27,836 nucleotides of DNA. It comes from Candidatus Uhrbacteria bacterium. GTDB lineage: Bacteria; Patescibacteriota; Patescibacteriia; UBA9934. Where the stretch lies: the NCBI GenBank assembly GCA_003518105.1, contig DOZH01000003.1, positions 69,110 through 96,945 of the forward strand, given 5' to 3'. Positions 1 to 6,772 of this stretch are shown here, piece by piece. The stretch's first letter is position 1. Each line of letters starts with the position of its first letter. A model generated the notes under the pieces. The model was not told the origin of the DNA, did no database searches, and worked only from the letters and a program-made list of their open reading frames with translations. The position numbers and the translations under genes were made by a program.

Positions 1-11
1 AGTCTCGCGTT
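1..11. repeat. Right border of an intergenic hairpin repeat (partial)
   Basis: AGTCTCGCGTT at the window start equals the right end of the element at 3023-3190 (3177-3187). The rest of this copy would lie outside the window. The match is short, so confidence is low. Confidence 0.35.
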
Positions 12-60
12 GACTGGAACCGAGTAGATTGCTTCGCTAGCTCGCAAAGAAAAATAATAT

Positions 61-945
61 ATGCCTCCAATTCGCCGTGAAGTCCCAAGTCTAACCGAGA
101 AAAAACTCCTCGCCATGGAGGCGCAGGCCAATGTTATTCGTGAGGATTTGCTAACCATGCTCACCAAAGCCGGCAGCGGTCACTCCGCTGGTCCGCTGGG
201 CATGGCCGACATTTTTACCGCGTTATATTTCCACGTTTTGCACCACGACCCTAAGCGCCCCAACTGGGCCGAGCGCGATCGCTTGTTCCTCAGCAACGGC
301 CACATTGTCCCCGTTCGTTACGTCACCATGGCCCACGCTGGCTACTTTCCCAAAACCGAACTCGCCACCCTGCGTCAATTTGGTTCACGCCTGCAAGGTC
401 ACCCCGAGCCTCGTCTTCTTCCTGGCCTCGAAAACACGGCCGGGCCGTTGGGCGACGGTTCACCTCAAGCTTGCGGCACCGCCTACGCTGGTAAAATGGA
501 CGGCGCTGCCTGGCATACTTTTTGCATCATGAGCGACGGCGAACTCGAAGCCGGCATCACCTGGGAAGCTGCCCTCTTTGCCAGTCGCAACCAACTCCAC
601 AACCTCACCTGGATCATTGACCGCAACAACATCCAAATCGACGGCTATACGGAAGACATCATGCCGCTCGAACCACTACACGACAAATTCGCCAGCTTCG
701 GCTTTAACGTCATAGAAATCGACGGTCACAACATCCGCGAGTTTGTCGACGCCTGCGACCGCGCCAAAGCCACCTGGGAAGCACCAACCGTCATCATCAC
801 GCACACCATTCCCGGCAAAGGTGTGCACTTCATGGAAGCAGACCCCGCCTGGCATGGCAAAACCCCCAAGGACAAGGTGGAATTGAACGCCGCCCTGCGC
901 GAACTCCGTACCCTCGGCGGCAAGATTGCGAGTGAGTTGGACTAA
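61..945 (+). CDS. tktN: Transketolase, N-terminal (TPP-binding) subunit
   Basis: At 294 aa it is about half a full transketolase and matches the pyrimidine/diphosphate-binding half. With a separate C-terminal subunit it would move two-carbon units between sugar phosphates in the non-oxidative pentose phosphate pathway, in the cytoplasm. Visible marks are GHSAGPLGMADIFTALYF near residues 40-57, the LSNGH segment near residue 80, and the TPP/metal motif SDGELEAGITWEAA with DRNN about 30 residues later. The usual GDGE is SDGE here, and the usual TGSLGQG is AGPLGDG. Split transketolases are normally encoded next to the C-terminal half, but the next gene is an unrelated ATPase, so the partner lies elsewhere, perhaps before base 1. 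No clear Shine-Dalgarno precedes the ATG; it follows an AT-rich stretch. The last 20 codons are repeated at 2171-2233. Confidence 0.9.
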   Translation: MPPIRREVPSLTEKKLLAMEAQANVIREDLLTMLTKAGSGHSAGPLGMADIFTALYFHVLHHDPKRPNWAERDRLFLSNGHIVPVRYVTMAHAGYFPKTELATLRQFGSRLQGHPEPRLLPGLENTAGPLGDGSPQACGTAYAGKMDGAAWHTFCIMSDGELEAGITWEAALFASRNQLHNLTWIIDRNNIQIDGYTEDIMPLEPLHDKFASFGFNVIEIDGHNIREFVDACDRAKATWEAPTVIITHTIPGKGVHFMEADPAWHGKTPKDKVELNAALRELRTLGGKIASELD

Positions 946-953
946 AATTTTAA

Positions 954-983
954 GGTAATATTAGGTAAAATTTGGTAAATATT
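954..983. repeat. Three tandem 10-bp direct repeats (GGTAAWATTW-like)
   Basis: The three units GGTAATATTA, GGTAAAATTT and GGTAAATATT follow each other with an exact 10-bp period, one helical turn. They lie between the tktN stop and the ATPase promoter. The spacing suggests a protein-binding array (operator or iteron-like), but no binding protein is known, so the role is inference. Confidence 0.6.
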
Positions 984-984
984 A

Positions 985-1010
985 CAAATTGCTACTTTGG
1001 TAGCAATTTG
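985..1010. promoter_or_regulatory. 11-bp perfect inverted repeat overlapping the -35 of the ATPase gene
   Basis: CAAATTGCTAC (985-995) and GTAGCAATTTG (1000-1010) are perfect inverted copies around a 4-nt centre. The palindrome covers the -35 box and most of the spacer of the promoter at 989-1017. No T-run follows, so an operator is more likely than a terminator. A hairpin in RNA read through from tktN is also possible. Confidence 0.6.
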
Positions 1011-1017
1011 CTATACT
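989..1017 (+). promoter_or_regulatory. Promoter of the DUF4143-type ATPase gene, near-leaderless
   Basis: The -35 TTGCTA (989-994), a 17-bp spacer and TATACT (1012-1017), with an upstream TG making an extended -10 (TGCTATACT). Only 9 nt separate the -10 from the ATG at 1027, so transcription would start about 1-3 nt before the start codon, giving a leaderless or nearly leaderless mRNA. Confidence 0.75.
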
Positions 1018-1026
1018 GGATTTACT

Positions 1027-2139
1027 ATGATTTTTCAACGTACCCTGAAGCCAATCATCACAAAACAATTATTCAAGGGTAAAATGATTGTTTTACTCGG
1101 CCCAAGACAATCCGGTAAAACTACCCTATCCAAAGAACTAATAAAGCCGTTCGCCGACGAAGGCGCTTATTTTGACTGTCAATTGTCAGAAGTTAGACGT
1201 CATTTTGTAATCGGCGAACCAGATCAATTACTGCCACTCATTGGTACCAAAAAAATTGTAGTTTTTGACGAGGCTCAAACCATTCAAGATATTGGCTCAA
1301 TTTTAAAAACTTTTTTTGATACCTATCCTCAAATTCAAATTATCGCCACAGGCTCATCGTCGTTCGATTTAGCAAATAAAATCAAAGAACCAATGACTGG
1401 TCGTGCTTACGAGTTCACCCTATTTCCCCTTTCGTCTAAGGAGATTGCCTCAGTCAAAGCAATAAATGAATCTATCCTACACGAAACAATGCTCTACGGA
1501 AGTTATCCTGCCGTCGTCGCTGCAACTACAAAAGAAGATAAACTACTAGCTATTCGCAGCATAGCTACAAATTACCTCTACAAAGATGTCTTTACTTTCG
1601 AAGCAATTCGCAATCCCAAAGCCTTCGAAGATCTTTTACGTGCCCTAGCTTTACAAATGGGCTCTTTAGTATCTGTTAACGAACTGGCACAAACTCTTGG
1701 TATCACTCGCACAACCATTAACCGATATTTGCGTCTACTAGAACAAGCCTTCGTCATTAAACGCCTTTATGGTTTCTCTAATAATCCTCGAAACGAATTA
1801 AAAAAAGCTTGCAAGATATACTTTCTCGATACTGGCGTGAGAAACGTTTTAGTCGACATTGTCTCCCCCCTAAATGACCGAACCGATCGTGGAGCGATCT
1901 TTGAAAATTTCTTTTTAACCGAACGGATGAAGCTTGGAGCTGCAGAAACTTTCCCACCAGAAATTATGTTTTGGCGATCTCGAGCTGGCGAAGAAATAGA
2001 TGTTATTGAGCGTTCAGGTCCACGCATCGCTGCCTTTGAATGTAAATGGACCAAGCAACCCGTTATTTTTAAGAAATTTCTAAAAGCCTATCCATCCGCC
2101 ACTACCTCTGTCATCTCACCATCAGATTTCTATCTATAA
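1027..2139 (+). CDS. AAA-type ATPase with C-terminal DUF4143 domain
   Basis: A 370-aa protein starting MIFQRTLKP. Walker A is GPRQSGKT at residues 25-32, Walker B is VVFDEAQ with D81/E82, and IIATGSSSFDL follows as the sensor region. A helix-turn-helix-like stretch (VNELAQTLGITRTTINRYLRLL) lies in the middle. The C-terminal part has EIDV and FECKW, the D-x(n)-E-x-K pattern of a PD-(D/E)XK-like fold typical of DUF4143. The family is widespread and mobile; its function is poorly known. I chose the ATG at 1027 because the -10 box lies over an in-frame upstream start at 997. The gene is visibly AT-richer than its neighbours and sits between tktN and a duplicated tktN tail, which marks it as an insertion. 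A binding-site-like palindrome overlaps its promoter. Confidence 0.88.
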   Translation: MIFQRTLKPIITKQLFKGKMIVLLGPRQSGKTTLSKELIKPFADEGAYFDCQLSEVRRHFVIGEPDQLLPLIGTKKIVVFDEAQTIQDIGSILKTFFDTYPQIQIIATGSSSFDLANKIKEPMTGRAYEFTLFPLSSKEIASVKAINESILHETMLYGSYPAVVAATTKEDKLLAIRSIATNYLYKDVFTFEAIRNPKAFEDLLRALALQMGSLVSVNELAQTLGITRTTINRYLRLLEQAFVIKRLYGFSNNPRNELKKACKIYFLDTGVRNVLVDIVSPLNDRTDRGAIFENFFLTERMKLGAAETFPPEIMFWRSRAGEEIDVIERSGPRIAAFECKWTKQPVIFKKFLKAYPSATTSVISPSDFYL

Positions 2140-2170
2140 ATAAACATAGTACAATCCTACAACAAGAAAA

Positions 2171-2233
2171 CTCAACGCCGCTCTCCGCGAACTCCGCACC
2201 CTCGGCGGAAAAATTGCTTCCGAACTGGATTAA
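2171..2233 (+). pseudogene. Duplicated 3' tail of tktN (21 codons including stop)
   Basis: This stretch encodes LNAALRELRTLGG plus IASELD-type ending and a stop, the same 20 residues that end tktN at 883-945. I count 14 base differences over 63 positions, and none changes an amino acid. No start codon or upstream coding part accompanies it. It is followed at once by a strong terminator, so it looks like the original gene end left behind when the ATPase gene and a homologous tktN end arrived. Confidence 0.85.
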
Positions 2234-2236
2234 AAA

Positions 2237-2288
2237 AATAATACTCGTCCCGGATCGCGTGCAAGCGTCCGGGACAAGTATTATTTTT
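2237..2288. terminator. Bidirectional intrinsic terminator between tktN tail and DHFR-family gene
   Basis: Arms 2237-2254 and 2268-2285 are complementary over 18 positions with one mismatch, with the core GTCCCGGA/TCCGGGAC. An A-run lies on the left and a T-run on the right, so it can stop transcription from either side, as fits two convergent genes. Confidence 0.9.
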
Positions 2289-2291
2289 GTA

Positions 2292-2795
2292 CTATAAAAC
2301 GACGTAATGAAGTAGCACACTCTGTTCCCCCAATTTCTCGACACTTATCAACTGCAAGCGCTGACTACTTATTTCTTCCACAAAAGGCACACCACCACCA
2401 AACAACAACGGTTCAATCGTCACATACAAATCCGTCACCAACCCAGCTGCCAAAAACGCCGAGTAAACTTCGCGACCACCAACCACGCAAGCTGACGTGT
2501 ATTGTCTATCCTCGAGCGACTTCACCACCGCTGCTGGCGACTGATTCGTGCTTTCGAGCACACCAGGAATATCGTCAAACGGTGGCTCCTGGCGCGTCAT
2601 GATTATGTTCAATCGTTCAGGCAACGGCTCACCAATCGTCTGAAACGTCCGTCGGCCCATAATAACGACCCCGCTCTCCTTAGTCTTCAGCACAAAAAAC
2701 TGCTTATCCTCAGCACTCGTCCAGTCCGTCAGCTGTTCTCTGTCCGCCGCAATTCTTCCATCGACGGACATGGCTACTATTAGCGTAATTTTCAT
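2292..2795 (-). CDS. Dihydrofolate reductase family protein (DHFR / RibD C-terminal fold)
   Basis: A 167-aa protein, MKITLIVAMSVDGRIA at the N-terminus, with VVIMGRRTFQTIG near residue 50 and ACVVGGREVYSAF near 115, the glycine-rich NADPH-binding pattern of this fold. The family includes dihydrofolate reductases and the reductase domain of RibD. The MGRRTF motif favours a folate-type reductase, but substrate cannot be fixed from sequence. The ATG at 2795 is chosen because GGGAGGA lies 8-9 nt before it; an upstream in-frame ATG at 2813 would sit before that site. It is convergent with the tktN locus. A structured 120-nt leader lies upstream. dcd, dut and thyX genes in the same window make a role in thymidylate metabolism plausible. 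Confidence 0.82.
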   Translation of the reverse strand: MKITLIVAMSVDGRIAADREQLTDWTSAEDKQFFVLKTKESGVVIMGRRTFQTIGEPLPERLNIIMTRQEPPFDDIPGVLESTNQSPAAVVKSLEDRQYTSACVVGGREVYSAFLAAGLVTDLYVTIEPLLFGGGVPFVEEISSQRLQLISVEKLGEQSVLLHYVVL

Positions 2796-2814
2796 ATAAG
2801 AGTCCTCCCTCATT

Positions 2815-2930
2815 TGGTCTATTTTTGACTCACGACGTCGCCAACTTTCTCATCTTAGCACAAACTAAGCCTCGAAAGCTTGGCTAGCCGTTCATCAAAA
2901 CTAGCCACAACTGAGAAAGTCCTCCTAGAC
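2815..2930 (-). promoter_or_regulatory. Possible structured leader of the DHFR-family gene
   Basis: On the minus strand, ACTTTCTCA and TGAGAAAGT can pair as a 9-bp closing stem around two or three inner hairpins (GGCTAG/CTAGCC, CTTAG/CTAAG). An AGGAGG lies just upstream and is followed by a possible 17-codon frame starting GTG and then a 7-codon frame (MRKLATS). No known folate or other riboswitch class was recognised, and the promoter was not located. Function is unknown. Confidence 0.35.
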
Positions 2931-3022
2931 TCATTAAAGTTATTCACAGTTTACCCCATTTCGCATCTTTTCGTATACCTCGAACCATGACAAACTACCC
3001 TAAGCAACTGAGCCCTGTAGAA

Positions 3023-3190
3023 GCGAGCGACTGTCGCGTCTCCTGTGACGACGCGATGGCCGACCCGAGAAATGCTTGCCGGAGCTTAAGCTAGAGAATC
3101 AGCAACGAGGCAAATTAAGCATTTCTGGGCTGAGGCCTTGAGCTAGGAACAGGAGATGCGGCGATTGCGAGCGACGAGTCTCGCGTTCTG
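3023..3190. repeat. Intergenic long-hairpin repeat element (or structured ncRNA)
   Basis: In a 426-base stretch without genes. GCGAGCGAC occurs at 3023-3031 and again at 3167-3175. Between them, 3035-3046 pairs with 3149-3160, GGCC pairs with GGCC (3058-3061/3134-3137), and 3064-3077 pairs with 3117-3129, giving one long interrupted hairpin of about 130 nt. Its left border resembles 27817-27836 and its right border (GAGTCTCGCGTT) resembles 1-11, so at least three copies appear to exist. The layout superficially recalls 6S RNA, but no 6S sequence signature was recognised. Confidence 0.55.
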
Positions 3191-3221
3191 AGTACAATTA
3201 TAAATTACCTTAAGCGACGAT

Positions 3222-4337
3222 ATGCAAGACTGGTCTCAAATCACAGGCGGACTCGCCATGCAGCATATTCGTCAGCTAATCGCGGACGGTCACATCAAGA
3301 ATGCTGCCGAAAGCCACTTGCAGCCCTCGTCGCTCGACCTTTCGCTCTCCGACGAAATCTACCGCATGCGTGGCACCTTCTTACCCCGCCGCGGCGAAAC
3401 CATCCGCGACATCTTAAAAGACGGCATACTCTACCAAACTCGCCTCGACCACCCGCTCGAACTCTTCGGCATTTATTTAGTTCGTCTAGACCAAACCCTC
3501 TCGCTCCCCGAGCAGGTCTACGCCATCACCAACAACAAATCCTCCTCCGGCCGCATCAACTTGCAAACCCGTTTACTCGTGGACGGCACCGCCCGCTTTG
3601 ACACCGTGCCCAAAGGCTATCAAGGCGAGGTCTGGCTAGAAATCACCCCCAAGTCCTTCCCCGTCAAACTCGGCCACGGCGAACGCCTCAACCAAATGCG
3701 CTTCATGACGGCGGACACCAGACTCACCAGCCAGGAACACTTCGCGCTCTTGGACCGCAGCGAATTGCTTTGCGACCTTTCCGGCAACGCTCTCAAAGCT
3801 GACCTCTCCCTCGTCGACTATGACGGCATCGCCATGAGTGTTGACCTCAGCAGCGAGGACATCGTCGGCTACAAATGCTCGCCCACCGCTTGCCGAGTGC
3901 TCGACTACTCTCGCCGCGACCTCGACGCACGCGAGTTTTTTGAACCAATCCATCGCCCCACCAACCGTCAGTACGTCATGAAACAGGGCGACTTCTACAT
4001 TTTCGTCACCAAAGAAGGTCTCCGTGTGCCCGGCAACTACGCTGCGGAAATGGCCGCTTACGATCCTAGCAAAGGCGAATTCCGTTCCCATTACGCCGGC
4101 TTCTTCGACCCTGGCTTCGGCCACGGCTTAAACGGTGAAGTTCGCGGCACCCCGGCTGTCCTCGAAATTTTCACCCACGACAACGACTTCGTCCTCCGCG
4201 ACGGCCAACCTATCTGCAAAATGGTCTACTCTCGCTTGGCCTCCCCCGCGCAAACCCTTTACGGCGACACCCGCCTGGCGTCGAACTACTACAAGCAGCA
4301 AGGACCGAGGTTGAGTAAGCATTTTAAGATGAGTTAA
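3222..4337 (+). CDS. dcd: Two-domain dCTP deaminase (DCD/dUTPase fold)
   Basis: A 371-aa protein made of two DCD/dUTPase-like halves (about 1-185 and 190-371), twice the length of ordinary dCTP deaminase and like the long form annotated 2'-deoxycytidine 5'-triphosphate deaminase in several bacteria. It would convert dCTP to dUTP, feeding dUTPase and thymidylate synthase. The N-terminal half shows LQPSSLDLSLSDEIYRM, the substrate-binding NNKSSSGR (usual form PKSSxAR) and GEVWLEITP carrying the probable catalytic glutamate. The C-terminal half shows GFFDPGFGHG and GQPICKMVY. A second possible start is M13. No clear Shine-Dalgarno was seen. The gene follows the intergenic hairpin repeat, and dut lies 14 kb downstream. 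Confidence 0.85.
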   Translation: MQDWSQITGGLAMQHIRQLIADGHIKNAAESHLQPSSLDLSLSDEIYRMRGTFLPRRGETIRDILKDGILYQTRLDHPLELFGIYLVRLDQTLSLPEQVYAITNNKSSSGRINLQTRLLVDGTARFDTVPKGYQGEVWLEITPKSFPVKLGHGERLNQMRFMTADTRLTSQEHFALLDRSELLCDLSGNALKADLSLVDYDGIAMSVDLSSEDIVGYKCSPTACRVLDYSRRDLDAREFFEPIHRPTNRQYVMKQGDFYIFVTKEGLRVPGNYAAEMAAYDPSKGEFRSHYAGFFDPGFGHGLNGEVRGTPAVLEIFTHDNDFVLRDGQPICKMVYSRLASPAQTLYGDTRLASNYYKQQGPRLSKHFKMS

Positions 4338-4352
4338 TTCTCAAAACGATAT

Positions 4353-4360
4353 GCTATACT
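4353..4360 (+). promoter_or_regulatory. Extended -10 promoter of the 4370 gene, near-leaderless
   Basis: TGCTATACT ends at 4360, and 9 nt later comes the ATG at 4370. The spacing and the following GG match the ATPase promoter at 1012-1017. No good -35 is visible, as is common with an extended -10. The expected start of transcription is 1-3 nt before the ATG. Confidence 0.65.
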
Positions 4361-4369
4361 GGCATATAT

Positions 4370-5284
4370 ATGCGCGATCAAAACATATCTTTTAGCGTAG
4401 CTTACGGTGGTCCAGCCGTAGTCAATCATGAAATGGATGTGAAGGATCTAGCTCCTGCTCTTTTAGCTATTGGCGAACTCATGGAGGAGGTAAACAGTGC
4501 AGTCAACCCCCAATATGTTAAACTCGCCATCAATATTAGAGCCACTAAAGAAGGCTCCGTCGTCATCGACCTCACCGCCGCTCAGTCACTCGTTGAAAGT
4601 GCTAAAAACCTTTTTGCTAGCACGGACGTTACCGCTATCTTGAACGCCAAAGAAATCCTAGCCCTCGTCTTCGGCACAACTGGTGTGAGTAGCGGCCTTG
4701 TAGCATTCATTAAATGGCTTCGTGGCCGAAAAATCTCCAATGTTACTAAACTTGAAGCTGGTAAATATCAAATAACTCTAGTTGACGGCGAGGCTAGTAT
4801 AATTAACGAGTTAGAAGTCAAAATTTTTAGTATCATCAGTATTCGCAAGAAAGTTGAACAATTCATTCGGCGACCGTTATCCAGCACAGGCATTACCGAA
4901 ATAACCGTCACGACTCCTGATAACGAACAAACCATCTCTCAAAATGAAGCGGAATATTTCTCAGCCCCACTCATCGAAGAACAGCAGCTCCAAGAAAGCA
5001 CCAGCATTATGAGTTTGCAGCTTGTGACCATATCGTTACAAGGTGATTACAAATGGCGTTTCAACGACGGTATCGCTGCCTTTACCGCCGACATGCTCGA
5101 TCAAGATTTCCGCAAAAAAGTCGAACAGAATGAGATAGCCTTCGCCAAAGACGACCTCTTTGTTGCCGAAGTCAAAACACGTCAATACATTCTCAACGGT
5201 GAGTTAAAATCCGAACGCTCAATCATCAAAGTAAAAGAATTCCAAAGCGCCGCGTCTGCTAAAATGAGGTTACCTGGCATCTAA
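4370..5284 (+). CDS. Unknown protein with one central hydrophobic segment
   Basis: A 304-aa protein that I cannot assign. The N-terminal 90 residues are a mixed alpha/beta region (FSVAYGGPAVVNHEMDVKDL, then VKLAINIRATKEGSVVIDL). A hydrophobic stretch, ILALVFGTTGVSSGLVAFIKW (about residues 96-116), followed by RGRK, could be a single membrane span. The C-terminal half is hydrophilic with beta-rich segments. It opens a three-gene run: the next gene starts 8 nt after its stop. Proteins of this general build are seen as uncharacterised accessory genes in many bacteria, but I know no function. Codons are more A/T-rich than in tktN or the deaminase gene, suggesting acquisition. Confidence 0.75.
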   Translation: MRDQNISFSVAYGGPAVVNHEMDVKDLAPALLAIGELMEEVNSAVNPQYVKLAINIRATKEGSVVIDLTAAQSLVESAKNLFASTDVTAILNAKEILALVFGTTGVSSGLVAFIKWLRGRKISNVTKLEAGKYQITLVDGEASIINELEVKIFSIISIRKKVEQFIRRPLSSTGITEITVTTPDNEQTISQNEAEYFSAPLIEEQQLQESTSIMSLQLVTISLQGDYKWRFNDGIAAFTADMLDQDFRKKVEQNEIAFAKDDLFVAEVKTRQYILNGELKSERSIIKVKEFQSAASAKMRLPGI

Positions 5285-5292
5285 CAACTTAT

Positions 5293-6189
5293 ATGAATGA
5301 CAAAATTCTGAAACACTATTTGGATTTTAGTATGTATACGTTTCCTGGTCTCTACCAGGAAAAACTGAAAAATGGTTTACCTGACAGCATTAGAGAAATT
5401 GGTCTTTTGGTTCGTAAGAACCTTATCCATCGGACTACTCTAGCCGCTGGAAATACAGGAACTAATGCTGATCTAAAGTTTGGCGACATGACAGAAGTTC
5501 CGTGGTGGCGACAACCAGAAGACGATATTTTAGTTACCGCCGCCGCCATGCTCACTGAGCTTTATAGGCGAGATGAAAAAGGTCTTGTAAATGACCGGGC
5601 ACCAAAAGATAAGTTGGTCTTAACCTGTCGCTTTACCGCCATAATCATGGCTAGTATTTTGAAATCAAAAGGTATTCCAACGCGGGTTCGCTCCGGCAAT
5701 GCACCATACTTCGACCTGGGTAAATTAGGAGATGTTAGTACTGACCATTGGATAAACCAATATTGGAACCAGCAAGAAAATCGCTGGATAACTATCGATG
5801 TTGACGGAAGTTTAAGTTTAAAAGATCAATTCGATCCTTACGATATTCCATATGGAAAATTCGACTTTCCTGCAGACGCATGGCTCAGCATCCGCGCTGG
5901 AGATATTGATCCACAGCATTTTTATAATGCAGCTGGTTTTACCGGCAAGGTTGTAGTTATTTGGTCGCTCTTTTACGATTTTCATTCATTGATGAATGAT
6001 GAAATTATCTATTTCCACGGGTCAATCTACGGTAATCCAAAAAATGTTGATAACCTCACCATTGCAGAACTCGAGAAAATTGACAATCTCGCAAGGCTCA
6101 TGCAAAAACCTGACGAAAATTTCGATGAACTAATTAAAATTTGGGAATCTGAAAAGGATTTTCGCTTGTTAGTTGGTGGGTTATTATAA
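5293..6189 (+). CDS. Transglutaminase-like cysteine peptidase-fold protein
   Basis: A 298-aa protein. A Cys-His-Asp set in the right order for the transglutaminase-like fold is visible: LTCRFTAIIMASILKSKGIP with C112, STDHWINQYW with H152, and WITIDVDG with D169 (or D171). The helix after C112 and the ILKSKGIPTRVRSG strand are typical of the fold. Members act as peptidases, amidases or cross-linking enzymes, and the substrate here is unknown. No signal peptide is seen, so it is probably cytoplasmic. The start lies 8 nt after the previous stop with no strong Shine-Dalgarno, suggesting translational coupling. AT-rich composition matches its upstream neighbour, supporting joint acquisition. Confidence 0.75.
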   Translation: MNDKILKHYLDFSMYTFPGLYQEKLKNGLPDSIREIGLLVRKNLIHRTTLAAGNTGTNADLKFGDMTEVPWWRQPEDDILVTAAAMLTELYRRDEKGLVNDRAPKDKLVLTCRFTAIIMASILKSKGIPTRVRSGNAPYFDLGKLGDVSTDHWINQYWNQQENRWITIDVDGSLSLKDQFDPYDIPYGKFDFPADAWLSIRAGDIDPQHFYNAAGFTGKVVVIWSLFYDFHSLMNDEIIYFHGSIYGNPKNVDNLTIAELEKIDNLARLMQKPDENFDELIKIWESEKDFRLLVGGLL

Positions 6190-6209
6190 ATGGCTTTTTC
6201 GAATTACCT

Positions 6210-6662
6210 ATGAACCTCACTCTCTGCGGCAGCATCGCCTTTATTAACGAGATGGATACGTTACGGCAACAACTCGAAGCGCTCGGCCATACGGTCAAAA
6301 TGCCACCAATGCAAGAACGGATTGGTGAAGACGGCGAGCATATTAGCGCGGAGGAATACTACGCCCACAAAAAGGCGGCCGGTACAGATCTCAACCATTG
6401 GATCTGGAAACATCACGGCGACTGCATCACCATGCATTTCCAAAAAGTTGAATGGGCGGACGCCGTCGTCATCCTCAATCTCGACAAGAATGGTATAGCT
6501 AACTACGTCGGCCCAAACACGCTCATGAAAATTGGCTTAGCCTTTCACCTCCGAAAACCAATCTTCCTCATGAACCCTATCCCGCAAATCTCCTACTTCG
6601 AAGAACTCATCGGCATGAAGCCCGTTGTCATTAATGGTGATTTATCGCTCCTTAAGTCATAA
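6210..6662 (+). CDS. Nucleoside 2-deoxyribosyltransferase-like protein
   Basis: A 150-aa protein with the layout of the small Rossmann-like NDT superfamily. It starts LTLCGSIAF (first strand and nucleotide loop). It continues with ADAVVILNLDKNGIANYVGPNTLMKIGLAFHLRKPIFLM, where the DxxxG and the (E/K)IGLA helix match the family. The usual catalytic glutamate of that helix appears as K (MKIGLA), so enzymatic activity is uncertain. Family members transfer or hydrolyse deoxyribosyl groups, and some related proteins bind other nucleotides. It lies 20 nt after the transglutaminase-like gene and may share its transcript. A role in nucleotide salvage would fit the dcd, dut and thyX genes nearby, but that is inference. 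Confidence 0.6.
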   Translation: MNLTLCGSIAFINEMDTLRQQLEALGHTVKMPPMQERIGEDGEHISAEEYYAHKKAAGTDLNHWIWKHHGDCITMHFQKVEWADAVVILNLDKNGIANYVGPNTLMKIGLAFHLRKPIFLMNPIPQISYFEELIGMKPVVINGDLSLLKS

Positions 6663-6698
6663 AGAAATGATGTCTTCCAATTCACTAAAAAGCACGAT

Positions 6699-6724
6699 GC
6701 CCGTCAGGTGAGTTCCTGACGGGC
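6699..6724 (-). terminator. Intrinsic terminator of the 6773-7456 gene
   Basis: GCCCGTCAGG (6699-6708) pairs perfectly with CCTGACGGGC (6715-6724). On the minus strand a run of T follows (complement of 6686-6691). It could also end transcripts coming from 6662. Confidence 0.8.
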
Positions 6725-6772
6725 ACGACCAGCTCCTGCTAGTCAGACGTGGACGATTGTTGTGTCAGGACC

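Noticed and set aside
985..1010. Terminator of tktN
   Set aside because: The hairpin is strong but has no T-run, and it coincides with the -35 of the next promoter; an operator is more likely.
2842..2920. tRNA-like cloverleaf
   Set aside because: Arms do not have tRNA sizes: the acceptor-like stem is 9 bp, one loop is 13 nt, and no canonical GGTTCGAATCC T-arm or CCA end context is present.
3023..3190. 6S RNA
   Set aside because: The overall long-hairpin shape is suggestive, but border sequences recur at the window edges, which fits a repeat element better, and no 6S consensus bases were identified.
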